Assembly (NCBI GenBank): GCA_963575745.1
Contig: CAUYUJ010002758.1
Coordinates: 178,581 to 227,729, forward strand
From: Prorocentrum cordatum
Taxonomy: Eukaryota > Sar > Dinophyceae > Prorocentrales > Prorocentraceae
Length of the DNA stretch: 49,149 nucleotides
Direction: 5' to 3'
Shown: positions 11,313 to 23,082 of the stretch, in pieces
How positions within the stretch are numbered: position 1 is the stretch's first letter
Layout: each line of letters begins with the position of its first letter
Position numbers and translations under genes: made by a program
The notes under the pieces: generated by a model
The model's database searches: none
Told to the model about the DNA's origin: nothing
Seen by the model: only the letters and a program-made list of their open reading frames with translations

Positions 11313-11660
11313 ACACTTCGTGGTCTTCGAGGTCCCAGAACTCCATTCCCGGGCCACATTCTGAATGCCCGGAGCCAACTGTAGGCCACTTCGTGCTCTT
11401 CGAGTTCCCAGAACTCCATTCCCGGGCCACATTTTGACTGCCCGGAGCCAACTGTAGGCCACTTCGTGCTCTTCGAGTTCCCAAAACTCCATTCACGGGC
11501 CACATTTTGAATGCCCGGAGCCAACTGTAGGCCACTTCGTGGTCTTCGAGTTCCCAAAACTCAACTCCTGGGCATGATTTTGAATGCCCGGAGCCAACTG
11601 TAGGCCACTTCGTGTTCTTCGAGTTCCCAGAACTCCATTCCCGGGCCACATTTTGAATGC
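11313..11660. repeat. 73-bp tandem units inside copy A
   Basis: The landmark ACTGTAGGCC recurs at 11378, 11451, 11524 and 11597 (spacing 73). Each unit contains CACTTCGTG, TTCGAGTTCCCA and CGGGCCACATTTTG. Since 73 is not a multiple of three, the open minus-strand reading changes frame every unit and is not a protein repeat. Confidence 0.93.
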
Positions 11661-13185
11661 TGAGGCAGGCTGAGGCTGAGGCAGGCTGAGGCTGAGGCCG
11701 AGGCTGAAGGCAGACTGAGGCTGAGGCTGAAGCAGGCTGATGCTGAGGCAGGCTGAGTCTGAGGCTGAGGCTGATGCAGGCTGAGGCTGAAGCACGCTGA
11801 GGCTGAGGCCGAGCCTGGAGGCAGACTGAGGCTGAGGCTGAAGCAGGCTGAGGCTGAGGCTCAGGCTCAGGCTGAGGCAGGCTCAGGCTGAGGCTGAGGC
11901 AGGCTGATGCTGAGGCAGGCTGAGGCTGAGGCTGAGGCTGATGCAGGCTGAAGCTGAGGCAGGCTGAAGCTGAGGCCGAGGCTGAAGGCAGACTAAGGCT
12001 GAGGCTCATGCAGGCTGAGGCTGAGGCTGAGGCAGGCTGAGGCTGAGGCTGAGGCAGGCTGATGCTGAGGCAGGCTGAGGCTGAGGCTGAGGCTGATGCA
12101 GGCTGAGGCTGAGGCAGGCTGAGGCTGAGGCCAAGGCTGAAGGCAGACTGAGGCTTTGGCTGAAGCTGGCTGAGGCTGAGGCTGAGGCTGAGGCTGAGGC
12201 AGGCTGAGGCTGAGGCTGAGGCAGGCTGATGCTGAGGCAGGCTGAGGCTGAGGCTGAGGCTGATGCAGGCTGAGGCTGAGGCAGGCTGAGGCTGAGGCCG
12301 AGGCTGAAGGCCGACTGAGGCTGAGGCTGAAGCAGGCTGAGGCTGAGGCTGAGGCAGGCTGAGGCTGAGGCTGAGGCAGGCTGATGCTGAGGCAGGCTGA
12401 GGCTGAGGCTGATGCAGGCTGAGGCTGAGGCAGGCTGAGGCCGAGGCCGAGGCTGAAGGCAGACTGAGGCTGAGGCTGAAGCAGACTGAGACTGAGGCTG
12501 AGGCAGGCTGAGGCTGAGGCTGAGGCTGAGGCAGGCTGATGCTGAGGCAGGCTGAGGCTGAGGCTGAGGCTGATGCAGGCTGAGGCTGCGGCAGGCTGAG
12601 GCGGAGGCGGAGGCTGAAGGCAGACTGAGGCTGAGGCTGAAGCAGGCTGAGGCTGAGGCTGAGGCAGGCTGAGGCTGAGGCTGAGGCAGGCTGAGGCTGA
12701 GGCAGGCTGAGGCTGAGGCTGAGGCTGAGGCAGGCTCAGGCTGAGGCAGGCTGAGGCTGAGGCCGAGGCTGCAGGCAGGCTGAGGCTGAGGCTGAAGCAG
12801 GCTGAGGCTGAGGCTGAGGCAGGCTGAGGCTGAGGCTGAGGCAGGCTGATGCTGAGGCAGGCTGAGGCTGAGGCTGAGGCTGATGCAGGCTGAGGCTGAG
12901 GCAGGCTAAGGCAGGCCGAGGCTGAAGGCAGACTGAGGCTGAGGCTGAAGCAGGCTGAGGCTGAGGCAGAGGCAGGCTGAGGCTGAGGCTGACGCAGGCT
13001 GATGCTGAGGCAGGCTGAGGCTGAGGCTGAGGCTGAAGCAGGCTGAGGCTGAGGCAGGCTGAGGCTGAGGCCGAGGCTGAAGGCAGACTGAGGCTGAGGC
13101 TGAAGCAGGCTGAGGCTGAGGCTGAGGCAGGCTGAGGCTGAGGCAGGCTGAGGCTGAGGCTGAGGCAAGCTGAGGCTGAGGCTGT
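11661..13185. repeat. GAGGCT hexanucleotide array with higher-order structure
   Basis: Hundreds of GAGGCT/GAGGCA/GATGCA hexamers. They form longer cycles of roughly 200-250 bp marked by a GAGGCCGAGGCTGAAGGCAG segment (near 11695, 11970, 12130, 12295, 12440, 12605, 12920, 13070). Minus-strand frames read as Ser/Ala/Gln/Pro/Leu repeats up to 465 codons; these are repeat translations. Confidence 0.95.
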
Positions 13186-13340
13186 GACTGCGACTGCCGT
13201 TGCCACTGCGACTGCCATCGCGAATGCGACTACGACTGCGAGAACAGCAGAATTCTACAACAGGATTCTCATCTGAATCGTAAGGGGAATGCTTCCAAAT
13301 ATGCTCCCACACATCGCTGTTAGGTCGCTTTGCCGGGATA

Positions 13341-13612
13341 CTATATATATGCGTATATGTAGCGGGCGTGCTTACATGCGACATTTGCACCTATGCAAGC
13401 ATGCACATCAACCCCGCGTGTTCATATGTGCGTATACATGCGTGCATATGCACGGACGTACTCATAAACATATTAACATGCATAGTGTGCGTGATGTTGC
13501 TTGAACCAGGTTCATATACGTGAACGGTATTCATGTGATTGAAGGATGCGCGCATGCTCGAATGATGTTTAGCAACAACAACAAACAAACCATTTCGCAC
13601 CACCCAACCAGA
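13341..13612. other. Alternating purine-pyrimidine spacer
   Basis: After copy A comes a stretch unusually rich in TATATATGCGTATATG, CATATGTGCGTATACATG and CGTGCATATGCAC. Alternating purine-pyrimidine DNA of this kind can adopt Z-form. No gene was seen. Confidence 0.5.
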
Positions 13613-14361
<749 letters not shown>

Positions 14362-14382
14362 ACAACTACTACTTCCCAGCTG

Positions 14383-15539
14383 TTGGGCGACTCCCCGGTC
14401 AGATTTCCCGGAACCTGCGCGGCCCCCTTAAGAGTAATGACCTCGTTTCTCGGCTCTCGCATGGCCGACGCACAAATGTGTTCAATGGGAACGAAAATTT
14501 GCGGCCGCTGCTCATTCCCAGGTCGACCAGGGAAATCCCCATGCAACCGGCGTTTAATCTATCGAACCCGGGAATTGAGCACCGCCCTCCCCCCAATCGC
14601 AGCGCGATGCGCCCCTTTGATCTCCCCCCCTCCAGCTCCATGCGCCGCCCCTGCTCTGATCGCACTCCTTCGAGCGCGCGGCGCCGATGAAATTCCAGCC
14701 CGCCCCTCGCTCGGGCTGGGTCGCGGCAGCGCGGCTGGGTCGGCGAGGCGGCGGCCCTCAGACTACGCCCCCGCTGTCCGCTGCAGCCCCCGCGGGATGG
14801 CCGCCGGATCTCTCGTTCTCGTCGACTTCGAGGCCCCGGCGCTTCAGCATGTCGGCGATCTTCTGCAACTCGTCCGCGCGGCCCTCGGCCTGCTTTTCCG
14901 CGCCAGTCGTCTCGTTCTGGGGAGGCTGCGCCTCGCTCGCCAAGTCCGAGAGCCTCGCGCAATTCTCACGGGGCGCTTCGATCTGCCCGGCCAAGTTGGC
15001 CGCCTCCTCGATCACCTCTGCGAGCGACTCCCTGGCCGCCCCCGCGTGCGAAGCCGCGCGTGGAGGAGAGCGGGGCGGGGGCCATGCCCGCGCCCATCCT
15101 CCCGCAGAGGAGGGCAGGGCGGGGTCGAAGCCCGCCCGCCCTGGCCGCCCTGTCCAACGGTCGACCAGCGCGCCGCGCAGATCCGCGCGCAGCGCTGAAC
15201 CGCCCTGGGATAAGCCCCAGGCCCACGAGGGGCGCGCGCGCGCGAGCGGCGCAAAACCCCTGGCCGAGAACGCCCGCGAGGGGGGCGCGGTGGCGGCGCG
15301 CCGGTCGAAGCTCTGGCGGCGGCGCGCTGGGCTGCGGCGCGCCCGGGGATGCCCCAGGCACTGCGTCGTCGAACAAAGTCCGAGCCTCCGGCGCTGGATC
15401 GCGCGCCGCGCTGGCGGATCCCGAATGGGCTCTGGCGCTGGGTCGCCGACGAGAGCCCCGGGGGCCGCTGGCGCGGCAACGCGCGCGTCCTCCGAGACAT
15501 CGCCGTCCGCGGTGACGTCTGAAACATCGTCGATTTTTG
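14383..15539 (-). pseudogene. Frame-broken coding relic, unidentified
   Basis: Read on the minus strand, several stretches have GC-ending codons and acidic or amphipathic composition unlike the repeats around them: KIDDVSDVTADGDVSEDAR (about 15480-15536), TLFDDAVPGASPGAPQPS (about 15330-15385, next frame), EEAANLAGQIEAPRENCA and KQAEGRADELQKIADMLKRR (14758-15015, first frame again, ending at a stop), and PIEHICASAMREPRNEV (14435-14490) running into the GTC/GTA repeat. The third block looks like a short coiled coil. No single frame covers them, so this is either a decayed gene or several exons whose boundaries I cannot place. Family not recognised. Composite element B begins immediately next to its upstream end. 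Confidence 0.4.
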
Positions 15540-15661
15540 CCTAACAGCGAAGACTGATAGGTTTCTAATGGTGTCAAAAGGAAGCATCTTGACGCCCCAG
15601 GGGGGTCTGGGCGGGTGCCGGGGAAAACCGCGGGCGGGCGTTGCGGCGTTTCGCCTGGGAC

Positions 15662-15812
15662 TTCCTTGCGTTTAATGCTGGAATCGTGCTCGCGCCTAGG
15701 CCCCGACCACATTTTGCTTCAGAATCGCGCTCTCGCCTGAGATTTCCTTACATTTAATGCTGGAATCGTGCTCTCACCTAGGCCCTGGCCACATTTTGCT
15801 TCAGAATCGCAG
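15662..15812. repeat. Two 82-bp units in copy B
   Basis: GCTGGAATCGTGCTC occurs at 15677 and 15759. Each unit ends in CCACATTTTGCTTCAGAATCGC. They hold the position that the 73-bp units hold in copy A and share only the CCACATTTTG core with them. Confidence 0.85.
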
Positions 15813-17285
15813 CAGGCTGATGCTGGGGCAGGCTGAGGCTGAGGCGGAGGCTGATGCAGGCTGAGGCTGAGGCAGGCTGAGGCAGCAGGACTGTGCGGGA
15901 GCGCAGCAAACTGAGGCTGAGTTAGGCCGAGGCTGAGGTTGAGGCTGATGCAGGCTGAGGCTGAGGCTGAGGCATGCAGGCTGAGGCTGAGGCAGGCTGA
16001 GGCCGCAGGACTATGCGGGAGCGCAGCACGCTGAGGCTGAGGCAGGGTGTGGCTGAGGCTGAGGCTGAGGCTGAGGCTGAGGCTGAGGCAGGCCGAGGCC
16101 AAGGCAGGCTGAGGCCGCAGGACTATGCGGGAGCGCAGCAGGCTGAGGCTGAGGCAGGCTGAGGCTGCTGCAGGCTGAGGCTGAGGCTGATGCATGAGGC
16201 CGCAGGACTATGCGGGAGCGCAGCAGGCTGAGGCTGATGCAGGCTGAGGCTGAGGCTGAGGCCGATGCAGGCTGAGGCTGACGAGGCAGCCTGAGGCCGA
16301 GGCTCAGGCTGATGCAGGCTGAGGCTGAGGCAGGCTGAGGCCGGATTATGCGGGAGCGCAGCAGGCTGAGGCTGAGGCAGGCCGAGGCTGAGGCTGAGGC
16401 TGATGCTGAGGCTGAGGCAGACTGAGGCCGCAGGACTATGAGGGAGCGCAGCAGGCTGAGGCTGAGGCAGGCTGAGGCTGAGGCTGAGGCTGAGGCAGAG
16501 GCAGGCTGAGGCTGAGGCAGGCTGAGGCCGCAGGATTATGCGGGAGCGCGGCGACTAAGGCCGATGCAGGCTGAGGCTGAGGCAGGCTAAGGCCGCAGGA
16601 CTATGCGGGAGCGCAGCAGGCTGAGGCTGAGGCAGGCTGAGGCTGAGGCTGAGGCTGCTGAAGGCTGAGGCTGAGGCAGGCTGAGGCCGCAGGATTCTGC
16701 GGGAGCGCAGCACGCTGAGGCTGAGGCTATGGCTGATGCAGGCTGAGGCTGAGGCAGGCTGAGGCTGAGGCAGGCTGAGGCCGCAGGACTATGCGAGAGC
16801 GAAGCAGGCTGAGGCCGAGGCAGGCTGAGGCTGAGGCTGAAGCTGATGCAGGCTGAGGCTGAGGCAGACTGAGGCCGCAGGACTATGCGGGAGCGCAGCA
16901 CGCTGAGGCTGAGGCAGGGTGTGGCTGAGGATGAGGCTGATGCAGGCTGAGGCTGAGGCAGGCTGAGGCCGCAGGACTATGCGGGAGCGCAGCAGGCTGA
17001 GGCTGAGGCTGAGGCTGAGGCTGAGGCTGAGGCTGAGGCTGAGGCTGAGGCTGAGGCTGAGGCTGAGGCTGATGCAGGCTGAGGCTGAGGCAGGCTGAGG
17101 CCGCAGGACTATGCGGGAGCGCAGCAGGCTGAGGCTGAGGCAGGCTGAGGCTGGGGCTGATGCAAGCTGAGGCTGAAGCAGGCTGAGGCTGAGGCTGAGG
17201 CTGAGGCAGGCTGAGGCTGAGACTGAGGCAGGCTGATGCTGAGACTGAGGCAGGCTGGTGCTGAGGCAGGCTGAAGCTGAGGCTA
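15813..17285. repeat. GAGGCT array with CCGCAGGACTATGCGGGAGC insert
   Basis: Same hexamer family as in copy A, but with a higher-order unit marked by CCGCAGGACTATGCGGGAGC followed by GCAGCA, present about a dozen times (for example near 16008, 16112, 16199, 16597, 16875, 16970 and 17100). That insert is absent from copy A. Confidence 0.94.
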
Positions 17286-17441
17286 TAACTGCGACTGCCG
17301 TTGCCGCTGCGACTGCCATCGCTAATGCGACTGCGACTGCGAGAACAGCAGAATTCTACAACTGGATTCTCATCTGAATCTTCAGGGGAATGCTTCCAGA
17401 TATGCTTCTACACATCGCTGTTAGGTTGCTTTGCCGGGATA

Positions 17442-18062
17442 GTAGTCGTCATGGGCTTCGCGCGGGGCGCCCGGTCGACTCTCTCTCCTCGCACCTCGCT
17501 CCTCCTCCTCCTCCTCCTTCTTCTGGCCGCTGTGGGTGCTGCGCGGGCCGCGCAGGCGCGCGGGCGTCCAGATGCGTGGGCGATGTGATATCATTACTGG
17601 CCCTGAGTCACGTCGAGTTGGGGGCGTCGTGCCTCTCGTCTCGGGGCGACTCAGGATCGCGGCGCGAAGTGCGCCCCGTCTGGACACGCCGACCCCCGAC
17701 GCCCCCATCGCGCCCCCCCCCCTCCCCCATCCCCCCGAGCAAGATCGCGCCCCGCGCCTCTCCTGCGCTCCAGCCATGACCCCGATGGGGCAGCCACGAC
17801 GAGCCACGCGGAAGTCCAAGACGGGCCAGCGGCGCCCAAGAGTCTCGCGCCTCGAGCCTCCGCCATGAGACGCCCTGACCTCCACTTTTTGGCGCCGGCG
17901 GCGCACCGGCGGAGGGGGCGCAGGAGGAGGCCGCCCCCGCGAGAATGTAGAGGGGCTTCTCAGAAGCCCCCCCCCGCCCCCAGCCCCCCCCCCTCGGCCA
18001 CGCGCCGAAGGGGGGTGGGGGGGGGGGGGGGGCTTTTTTAGAAGCACCCCTGCTTCTTAAAG
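17442..18062. other. GC-rich region with G/C homopolymers, no gene called
   Basis: Contains a CTC run (17490-17520), long C runs (17965-17995) and a G run (18016-18032). Several frames are open only because of high GC. The end carries one arm of a dispersed motif, GGCTTTTTTAGAAGCACCCC at 18031, described under the findings. Confidence 0.4.
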
Positions 18063-18579
18063 GGCGCGCGCCTTCCCTGAAGACGCGAGCTCTAGGAAAG
18101 GGGCGCGGCGGCAGGGCTGCGCGGCAGCGCGCGCACTATGGAGAGAGAAACGATCCACGGCGACTGCGCACTGCGCGGGGATGCAAAATGGTCGCGCGTC
18201 ACGGGCGGGGCTGGAGTTCCTCCGCGGCGCGCGGCGCCGGGGGCGATCGATGGCGAATTGACAGCCGCCCGACAGGGGGTCGAGAGCGATGGACCGCGCG
18301 CAGCGCTGAAAGCGATGGGGCGGAGGGTTCGAATGAAGACGCCCTGGGGAAGGGCCCCAGGGCCCCGCAACCTTGCAACCAAGGTCGGGCCAGAACGCGC
18401 CCGGGCCCTCCCCCCCCATCCCGCCCGCCCGCCCGCGATGGCGTCATTCGCGGCCCCCGCCGCAAGGGGTCGAGGACGAGTGGGAGCGAATGGCAGCGCG
18501 CGGCGCTGGGGTTGCAGCCCGCTGAGGGAGCGCGGGGGGGGGGGGGGCCCTTGTTCAAGCGCCACTAGCAACTCTGCGA

Positions 18580-20480
18580 CATCAACGCCACACGCGCGCC
18601 GCGCAGGCGCCGCTGGCTCGGCCCCCGCGCCCCGCGCCCGCAGGCCGCCTTCCGACCGCCCATCGGTCGGGGCGCGCCGTCGCCGCTGCTGCGCGCGCGA
18701 ACGTCTCCGCCAATGCCAGATCACGGCCATCATCAGCGGCGCAAGCGGAAACTCTCCCAGCGGAGCCTCCGCGCAGGGCGAAGTCGCCAACGCGCGCGGC
18801 AACGCCCGAGACAATCGCCATTCCGGCCGTCGGCAAGCGCGCCCCGAGGGGGGACACATGGAAGGGGGGGAATTGCGCCATCCGCGGGAGGGCGTCGCCG
18901 AACCGGCGGCCCTCCGGAGCCATCAGGTGGGGCGTTGCTCGAAGATGCCAGGCATGAAACTTCATGATGCATCGAGTGCGAACGCGCGACGACATCCGCA
19001 TCGTTCGCGGCGGCGCGGCGCTCGTCGGACGTCGCGCGGCGAGTCGGGAATATGTGCTCCGCGCCGCACGCCTTGGCAAGCAGTCGAATCTGCTCAAGCG
19101 CGCACGCCGCAACTGTGCCGCCCCGTCGCGCAAGCCCACGCGCCCCTGCTTCACCGCGGAAATCGAGTCGAGCGTCGCGCGGGCCGCGTGCAACGCGGCG
19201 GCCTGTCTCCGACGTTCCTCGACCGCCGCGCCGACGAGATGCAGCTCCACTGAATGCCCGAGTGGCGCGCGAATGCCATGGAGCTCTGACGCCGAGGCCC
19301 TGCTCTCGTCCGCCCTCGGGGCACGACGCCCGTCGAATATTCTGAACGAGCGGCTCGGCTTCGCCCCCCCCCCGCGTAGGGGCCACCTATCCACTCTGCG
19401 CGCAATCCCATAGATCGCTCGCCGCGCGAACCCAATCGATGACATTGCTGTCCACTGCCTCCGCACGGCGGCGAAGGTCAGGGCCCACCAGGACGCCGCT
19501 GGGCGCGAACCTGAGACCGCACGCCACTTGCATATTCTCGAGAACCTCCTGCCACTACCCCTGCGGCCCACTGGTCGCGCGCCGCGCTGAAAAGATCGGC
19601 GGCCGCGAACACATCTGCGCTGCTGTGCAATCAGAACCGCGTCGGATCTACGCACTAAGTTTCAACGAAAGACGCTGACTCCGACTCAGGTGTGCCTGAG
19701 TTCTTCTTGCTGCCCATCGTCGCGCGTTGGCCACCGAGATCGGCGATCACGCACTCGAGGCGCGCATGCATGAGCGCGCCCCCGCCGCCGACATGCGCCG
19801 GGGCGCCTGCCGTCGCAAGGCCAGTCGGCCCCCCGGCAGGTGCAGCTTCAGGTACACGGCAAACTTGGCGCCACCGGCCGCCCTGGACTTGAAAGGACCA
19901 GCTGTGGCGAGCATTCGCATGTGTCGCCCACGCGCTGACACTGCGAATTATTCGCTCTCTTCCTGCTCCAGGAACGTGAATGATAAGGCCACGTTTTCCC
20001 TTCATCGCCGACGTTGAACATGCCGCCAGGGTTGAGATAATCATGCCCTAAAACCAAGGTCCATGGGCGCGCCTGGCTCGGATCACCGCCTCGCGACAGC
20101 GCGGCTGCGAGCAAATCCTCCGGCGCCGGGCTCCCTGATGCCATCAGGGTGAGCAGCCCGTTAGGCCCCGCCAGAGGTCAATTCCAGCTTCCGCCGTTCA
20201 CCGGCGGCATGGCAAACGTGTGGTGGACGGAGCAAGATCCTGTGTGTCTGATATGGTGGAAATTCTGTTGGCGGATGGATCCATCTCCACCTCGCGAGAC
20301 GTCTTGATCATGGTCGCCAGCCCCTGCTGCGTCACGCGTTCGCGATGGGGTACTTTCTGCGCCGCTTCTCGCTGCCGACGAACCGATCGAGATCGCCGCC
20401 TCTTCGGTGCCATGCCGCCGCGACAACGCGGCGCCACGGCGACTCCGCCGTGGCAAACGGAAACGGAATGGAATCGCATC
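18580..20480 (-). pseudogene. Large frame-broken coding relic, unidentified
   Basis: Minus-strand stretches with protein-like composition and GC-ending codons follow one another with frame changes: VTQQGLATMIKTSREVEMDP (about 20250-20340), DYLNPGGMFNVGDEGKTWP (19985-20045), LECVIADLGGQRATMGSKK (19690-19750, then a stop at 19655), ADVFAAADLFSAARDQWA (19563-19620), EVLENMQVACGLRFAPSG and VGPDLRRRAEAVDSNVIDW (19430-19556), ASELHGIRAPLGHSVELH (19235-19290), EQIRLLAKACGAEHIFPT (19045-19105) and MKFHAWHLRATPHLMAPE (18905-18962). The order is collinear on one strand, as expected of one decayed gene or a retroelement body, but no catalytic motif is visible and I cannot name it. Unrecognised introns could explain some breaks. 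The opposite-strand frame at 18138-19253 is open through high GC and looks less protein-like. Confidence 0.45.
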
Positions 20481-20483
20481 AGG

Positions 20484-20697
20484 GCTGCGCGCTAGAAGGA
20501 ACAGCGCAAAGCACTGGGACAGGAACAGCGTGAAGCGCTGGATGGGGCAAGAATAGCAGCGCTGCGCGCTAGAGGGAGGAGAACGAGGAGGAAGAGGAGG
20601 AGGAGGAGCGCAAACCGCTGGAGGGAAGAGGAGCAGCGAAAAGCGAACTGCGCAAGCGCCAGAAGGGGGGGGGCAGCACGAGACGCTGGAAGGAACG
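20484..20697. repeat. Degenerate short repeat with GCGC...AGCGCTGG
   Basis: About six imperfect units of 30-40 bp containing AGCGCAAAGC or variants, followed by CTGGA and GA-rich spacers. A GGAGGAGAACGAGGAGGAAG patch interrupts it. Confidence 0.6.
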
Positions 20698-21010
20698 GTT
20701 TATGAAAGCAGCTACATTAGACAATTTCGACAAAGTAAGAACCGAATTTCGACCGCGAAAAACATCACTTCGACAACTTCGACCGCCAAACAAGCACCTC
20801 CCAAACAACTCTGACACGAATTCTAGCTCAACTTCGACATCTCGGTTGTTGGAGTTAGTTTCGTTGTCATACTTGCATGCCAGGCTATAGGAGTACAGCT
20901 GCACTTATGCAAGTTCAACCTACGTTGGCATACCGCAAGCGCAACATAACTCAAACATCTTCATACGGACTATATCCGATCGACCCTGGAAGGGCCCAGG
21001 GTCTAGGGAT
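20698..21010. other. AT-richer single-copy stretch, no gene called
   Basis: One of the least repetitive stretches in the window. TTCGAC recurs six times at irregular intervals (20727-20850). Open frames are short. It may be intergenic sequence or part of a long intron; nothing identifies a function. Confidence 0.35.
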
Positions 21011-21654
21011 TGATCTTCAGCGAAATCCCCTTCTGAGGAGCCTCTGGGCCTTTCTGTTGGGCGTCGCCCAATGGGGGCGATAACTGGGGGGGGGGGGGAA
21101 GAAAGATCATCTCTTCGGGCCGTTGAAGGACCCCTGATGGGCCCCTAAAAGAGCCCTTTTTCTGCAGCCCTCGCTGCCCCCCCTGCATCGCCCCCCTGTT
21201 ACGCGACGCCCAATACCTGAGGAGGCCCCCGTCTCTTAGGACGCCCCCTCGCCCTCTCACCGAAGGCCGCCCCCTCCGCGCCACCCTCCCGGCCCCAGAC
21301 GTGCGGCGGCGTGCTCTGTCCGGCGCCGGGCCCCAGAGCTTTCGGCCACCAGTCCCAGCTCGGGCGGGTGGTAGTGGGGGGCGACTTCTGTGGAGGATGG
21401 GGAAAAAGACCCCAAAAGGGACCCTTTCGGGCAACTTCTGGGCCCCGCTGGTCCCAAAAGCGGCCCGAAAGTGCCCCATCAGGGCCCTTTTCTCGAACCC
21501 CCGTTGAAGTCTCCCCCAATATCACCCGCCCGAAATTGATCTCGAGCGGAATTGAGCCTGGCGGGTATAAAAATATAGCCTGGCGAAGGACCCGACCATG
21601 CGCAGATGTGAACACCGCAGTTGTAGATATCGTCTTCGGTGGAACCCCCTTAAA
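21011..21654. other. GC-rich stretch, no gene called
   Basis: G and C homopolymers and motifs such as CCAAAAGGGACCC recur irregularly. Frames on both strands are open for 100-190 codons, but with no consistent codon bias. TATAAAAATA at 21567 is an isolated AT-rich word and I do not call it a promoter. Confidence 0.35.
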
Positions 21655-22125
21655 GGGACACGAAACGCTGTACCGTGCCGGGGAGACCCATGCGGACTGC
21701 GCCACTGGGACCCTCGGTGGAGCTCCCTGCCACGAAACGCTGTACTGGGTGGGGGAGACGTATGCGGGCTGTGACACTGGGACCTTCGGTGGAGTTCCCT
21801 ATGGGGGCACGAAGCGCTGTGCTGCGTGGGGACGACGCATGCGGGCTGCGCAACTGGGACCTCCAGTGGAGCTCCCTACAGGGCCACAAAACGCTGTACT
21901 CGGTGGGGGAGACGCATGCGGGCTGCGACACTGGGACCTTCGGCGGAGCTTAGTGTAGGGCCACGAAACGCTGGAGTGGGTTGGGGAGACGCATGCGGGC
22001 TGCGCAACTGGAACCTTCGGTGGAGCTACCTATGAGGCCACGAAGCGCTGTACTTGGTGGGGGGAGGCGCATGCGGGCTGCGACACTGGGACCTTCGGTG
22101 GAGCTCGTTATGGGACCACAAAACG
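21655..22125. repeat. 77-bp tandem array, about seven units
   Basis: The landmark CGAAACGCTG or a variant occurs at 21661, 21733, 21810, 21887, 21964, 22041 and 22118, giving a 72-bp first spacing and then five of 77. Each unit contains GGGGAGACGCATGCGGGCTG and GACCTTCGGTGGAGCT. The length is not a multiple of three, so open frames rotate between units. Confidence 0.94.
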
Positions 22126-22245
22126 TGTGAGGGGTGTGCCAGAAGGAAGGGGGGTGACGGGAGGAGGGAGGAGGGAGGAGGAGAGAGGAACGCGGGGCGC
22201 TGTCTCTTCAAGACGAAGACCCAGCACCACAGGAAGGTTGGGAGA

Positions 22246-22322
22246 TAGCACCAGGACCTCGACATCTAAACTCCAGTCGAGGCTCCTGGCAGTCCAAGAG
22301 CTCAATACTCTGGAGGGTCAGG
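22246..22322 (+). repeat. Decayed copy of the CCTGACCTTCC element
   Basis: GATAGCACCAGGACCTCGAC, then a GTCGAGG motif and ACTCTGGAGGGTCAGG match the fuller copies at 24818-24950 and 25283-25579. The left inverted repeat is not recognisable. Confidence 0.6.
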
Positions 22323-23082
22323 ACACTCGCAGCTCCATTCTCGACGGCCCCGCGGCCCGACGCCGGGCTCCCGAGGCCGAGAGCGGGAACATAAGCACGC
22401 CGGACGAAAAATAATCACGTCGCTGGAGGTCTGCGCGCCGTCGATCTATCGCGGAGAGGTGGGGCGCGGCGTTCGAGGGGGGGCCGGCTCAAGAAGGGAG
22501 CACCAACCTGGAGTCGGCCACACATCGCCGATAGATCGGTGACGGGCCTCCGCGATAGGAATGAGACGAGGAGGAGGAGGAGGAGCAGGAGGAGGGGGGG
22601 AGGAGGACGAGGGGAAAGAGGATGGGGAGGAAGGGGTAGGAGGAGGACCAGTGCAAACCCAAGACTCATCAACGATGTTGGAATAAACCATCCCTCCAAG
22701 CTCCTTTTTCATAGGCCCCTACCACGCACGGTTCATGTCTACTGCAGGAACTGCCTCGTTGGAAAACAACCGTCTGAAGACCCGGAAGCATGCCAAAATA
22801 GTGCTCTTGGGAATTCCAACGCAACTGATCAACCTGACTCTTGCGCGTGGGCGATCCTGAATCGCGCTAGAACGCCATTCCTGGGACTTCAACACCGCGA
22901 ATCAAGGTAACCGTTGCACTCTCAGAATCCCAAATCCTTCCAAACCGCAAATTCTGGTACGTTGACCATAGGAATCCGTAAAACTCCTAGATGGTAAAAC
23001 ATGTGCGCGACACTCAGGTGAGAACAATATTTTGAATAATCCCAGTGCGACCCGACCTAGAAGTTGGAGTCCCTAGGACAGC

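Larger units (their letters stand above)
11194..13340. mobile_element. Composite repeat family 1, copy A
   Basis: Left block CCTAACAGCGAAGACTGATA through GACGCCCCAGGGGGGTCTGG (11194-11272), then about five 73-bp units, a long GAGGCT array, and a right block from about 13182 containing GAACAGCAGAATTCTACAAC and CACATCGCTGTTAGG. Both outer blocks recur, in the same order and orientation, at 15540-17441. The left end CCTAACAGCGA is the inverse of TCGCTGTTAGG in the right block (11 bp). About 16 further bases to GGGATA are also shared beyond the right inverted repeat. The copy sits inside a TA tract, with TATATAT on both sides. Whether it moves as DNA or spreads by recombination is not shown; no transposase is seen. 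Confidence 0.7.
15540..17441. mobile_element. Composite repeat family 1, copy B
   Basis: Same architecture as the copy at 11194: left block CCTAACAGCGAAGACTGATA to GACGCCCCAGGGGGGTCTGG (15540-15618), a two-unit 82-bp repeat ending CCACATTTTGCTTC, a GAGGCT array, and a right block with GAACAGCAGAATTCTACAAC and CACATCGCTGTTAGG (inverted repeat at 17416-17425), ending GGGATA at 17441. On the left it touches the coding relic at 15539 with no spacer. The internal parts between left block and hexamer array differ from copy A, so the ends are better conserved than the middle. Confidence 0.7.

Noticed and set aside
11191-13390. Ser/Ala/Gln/Pro/Leu-rich frames up to 465 codons
   Set aside because: Translations of the GAGGCT array, open in several frames alike.
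18138-19253. 371-codon plus frame beginning with ATG
   Set aside because: Arg/Ala/Gly-rich as expected from high GC; the minus-strand blocks have better codon bias and composition.
21560-21580. TATAAAAATA as a promoter
   Set aside because: Single AT-rich word with no supported gene downstream.
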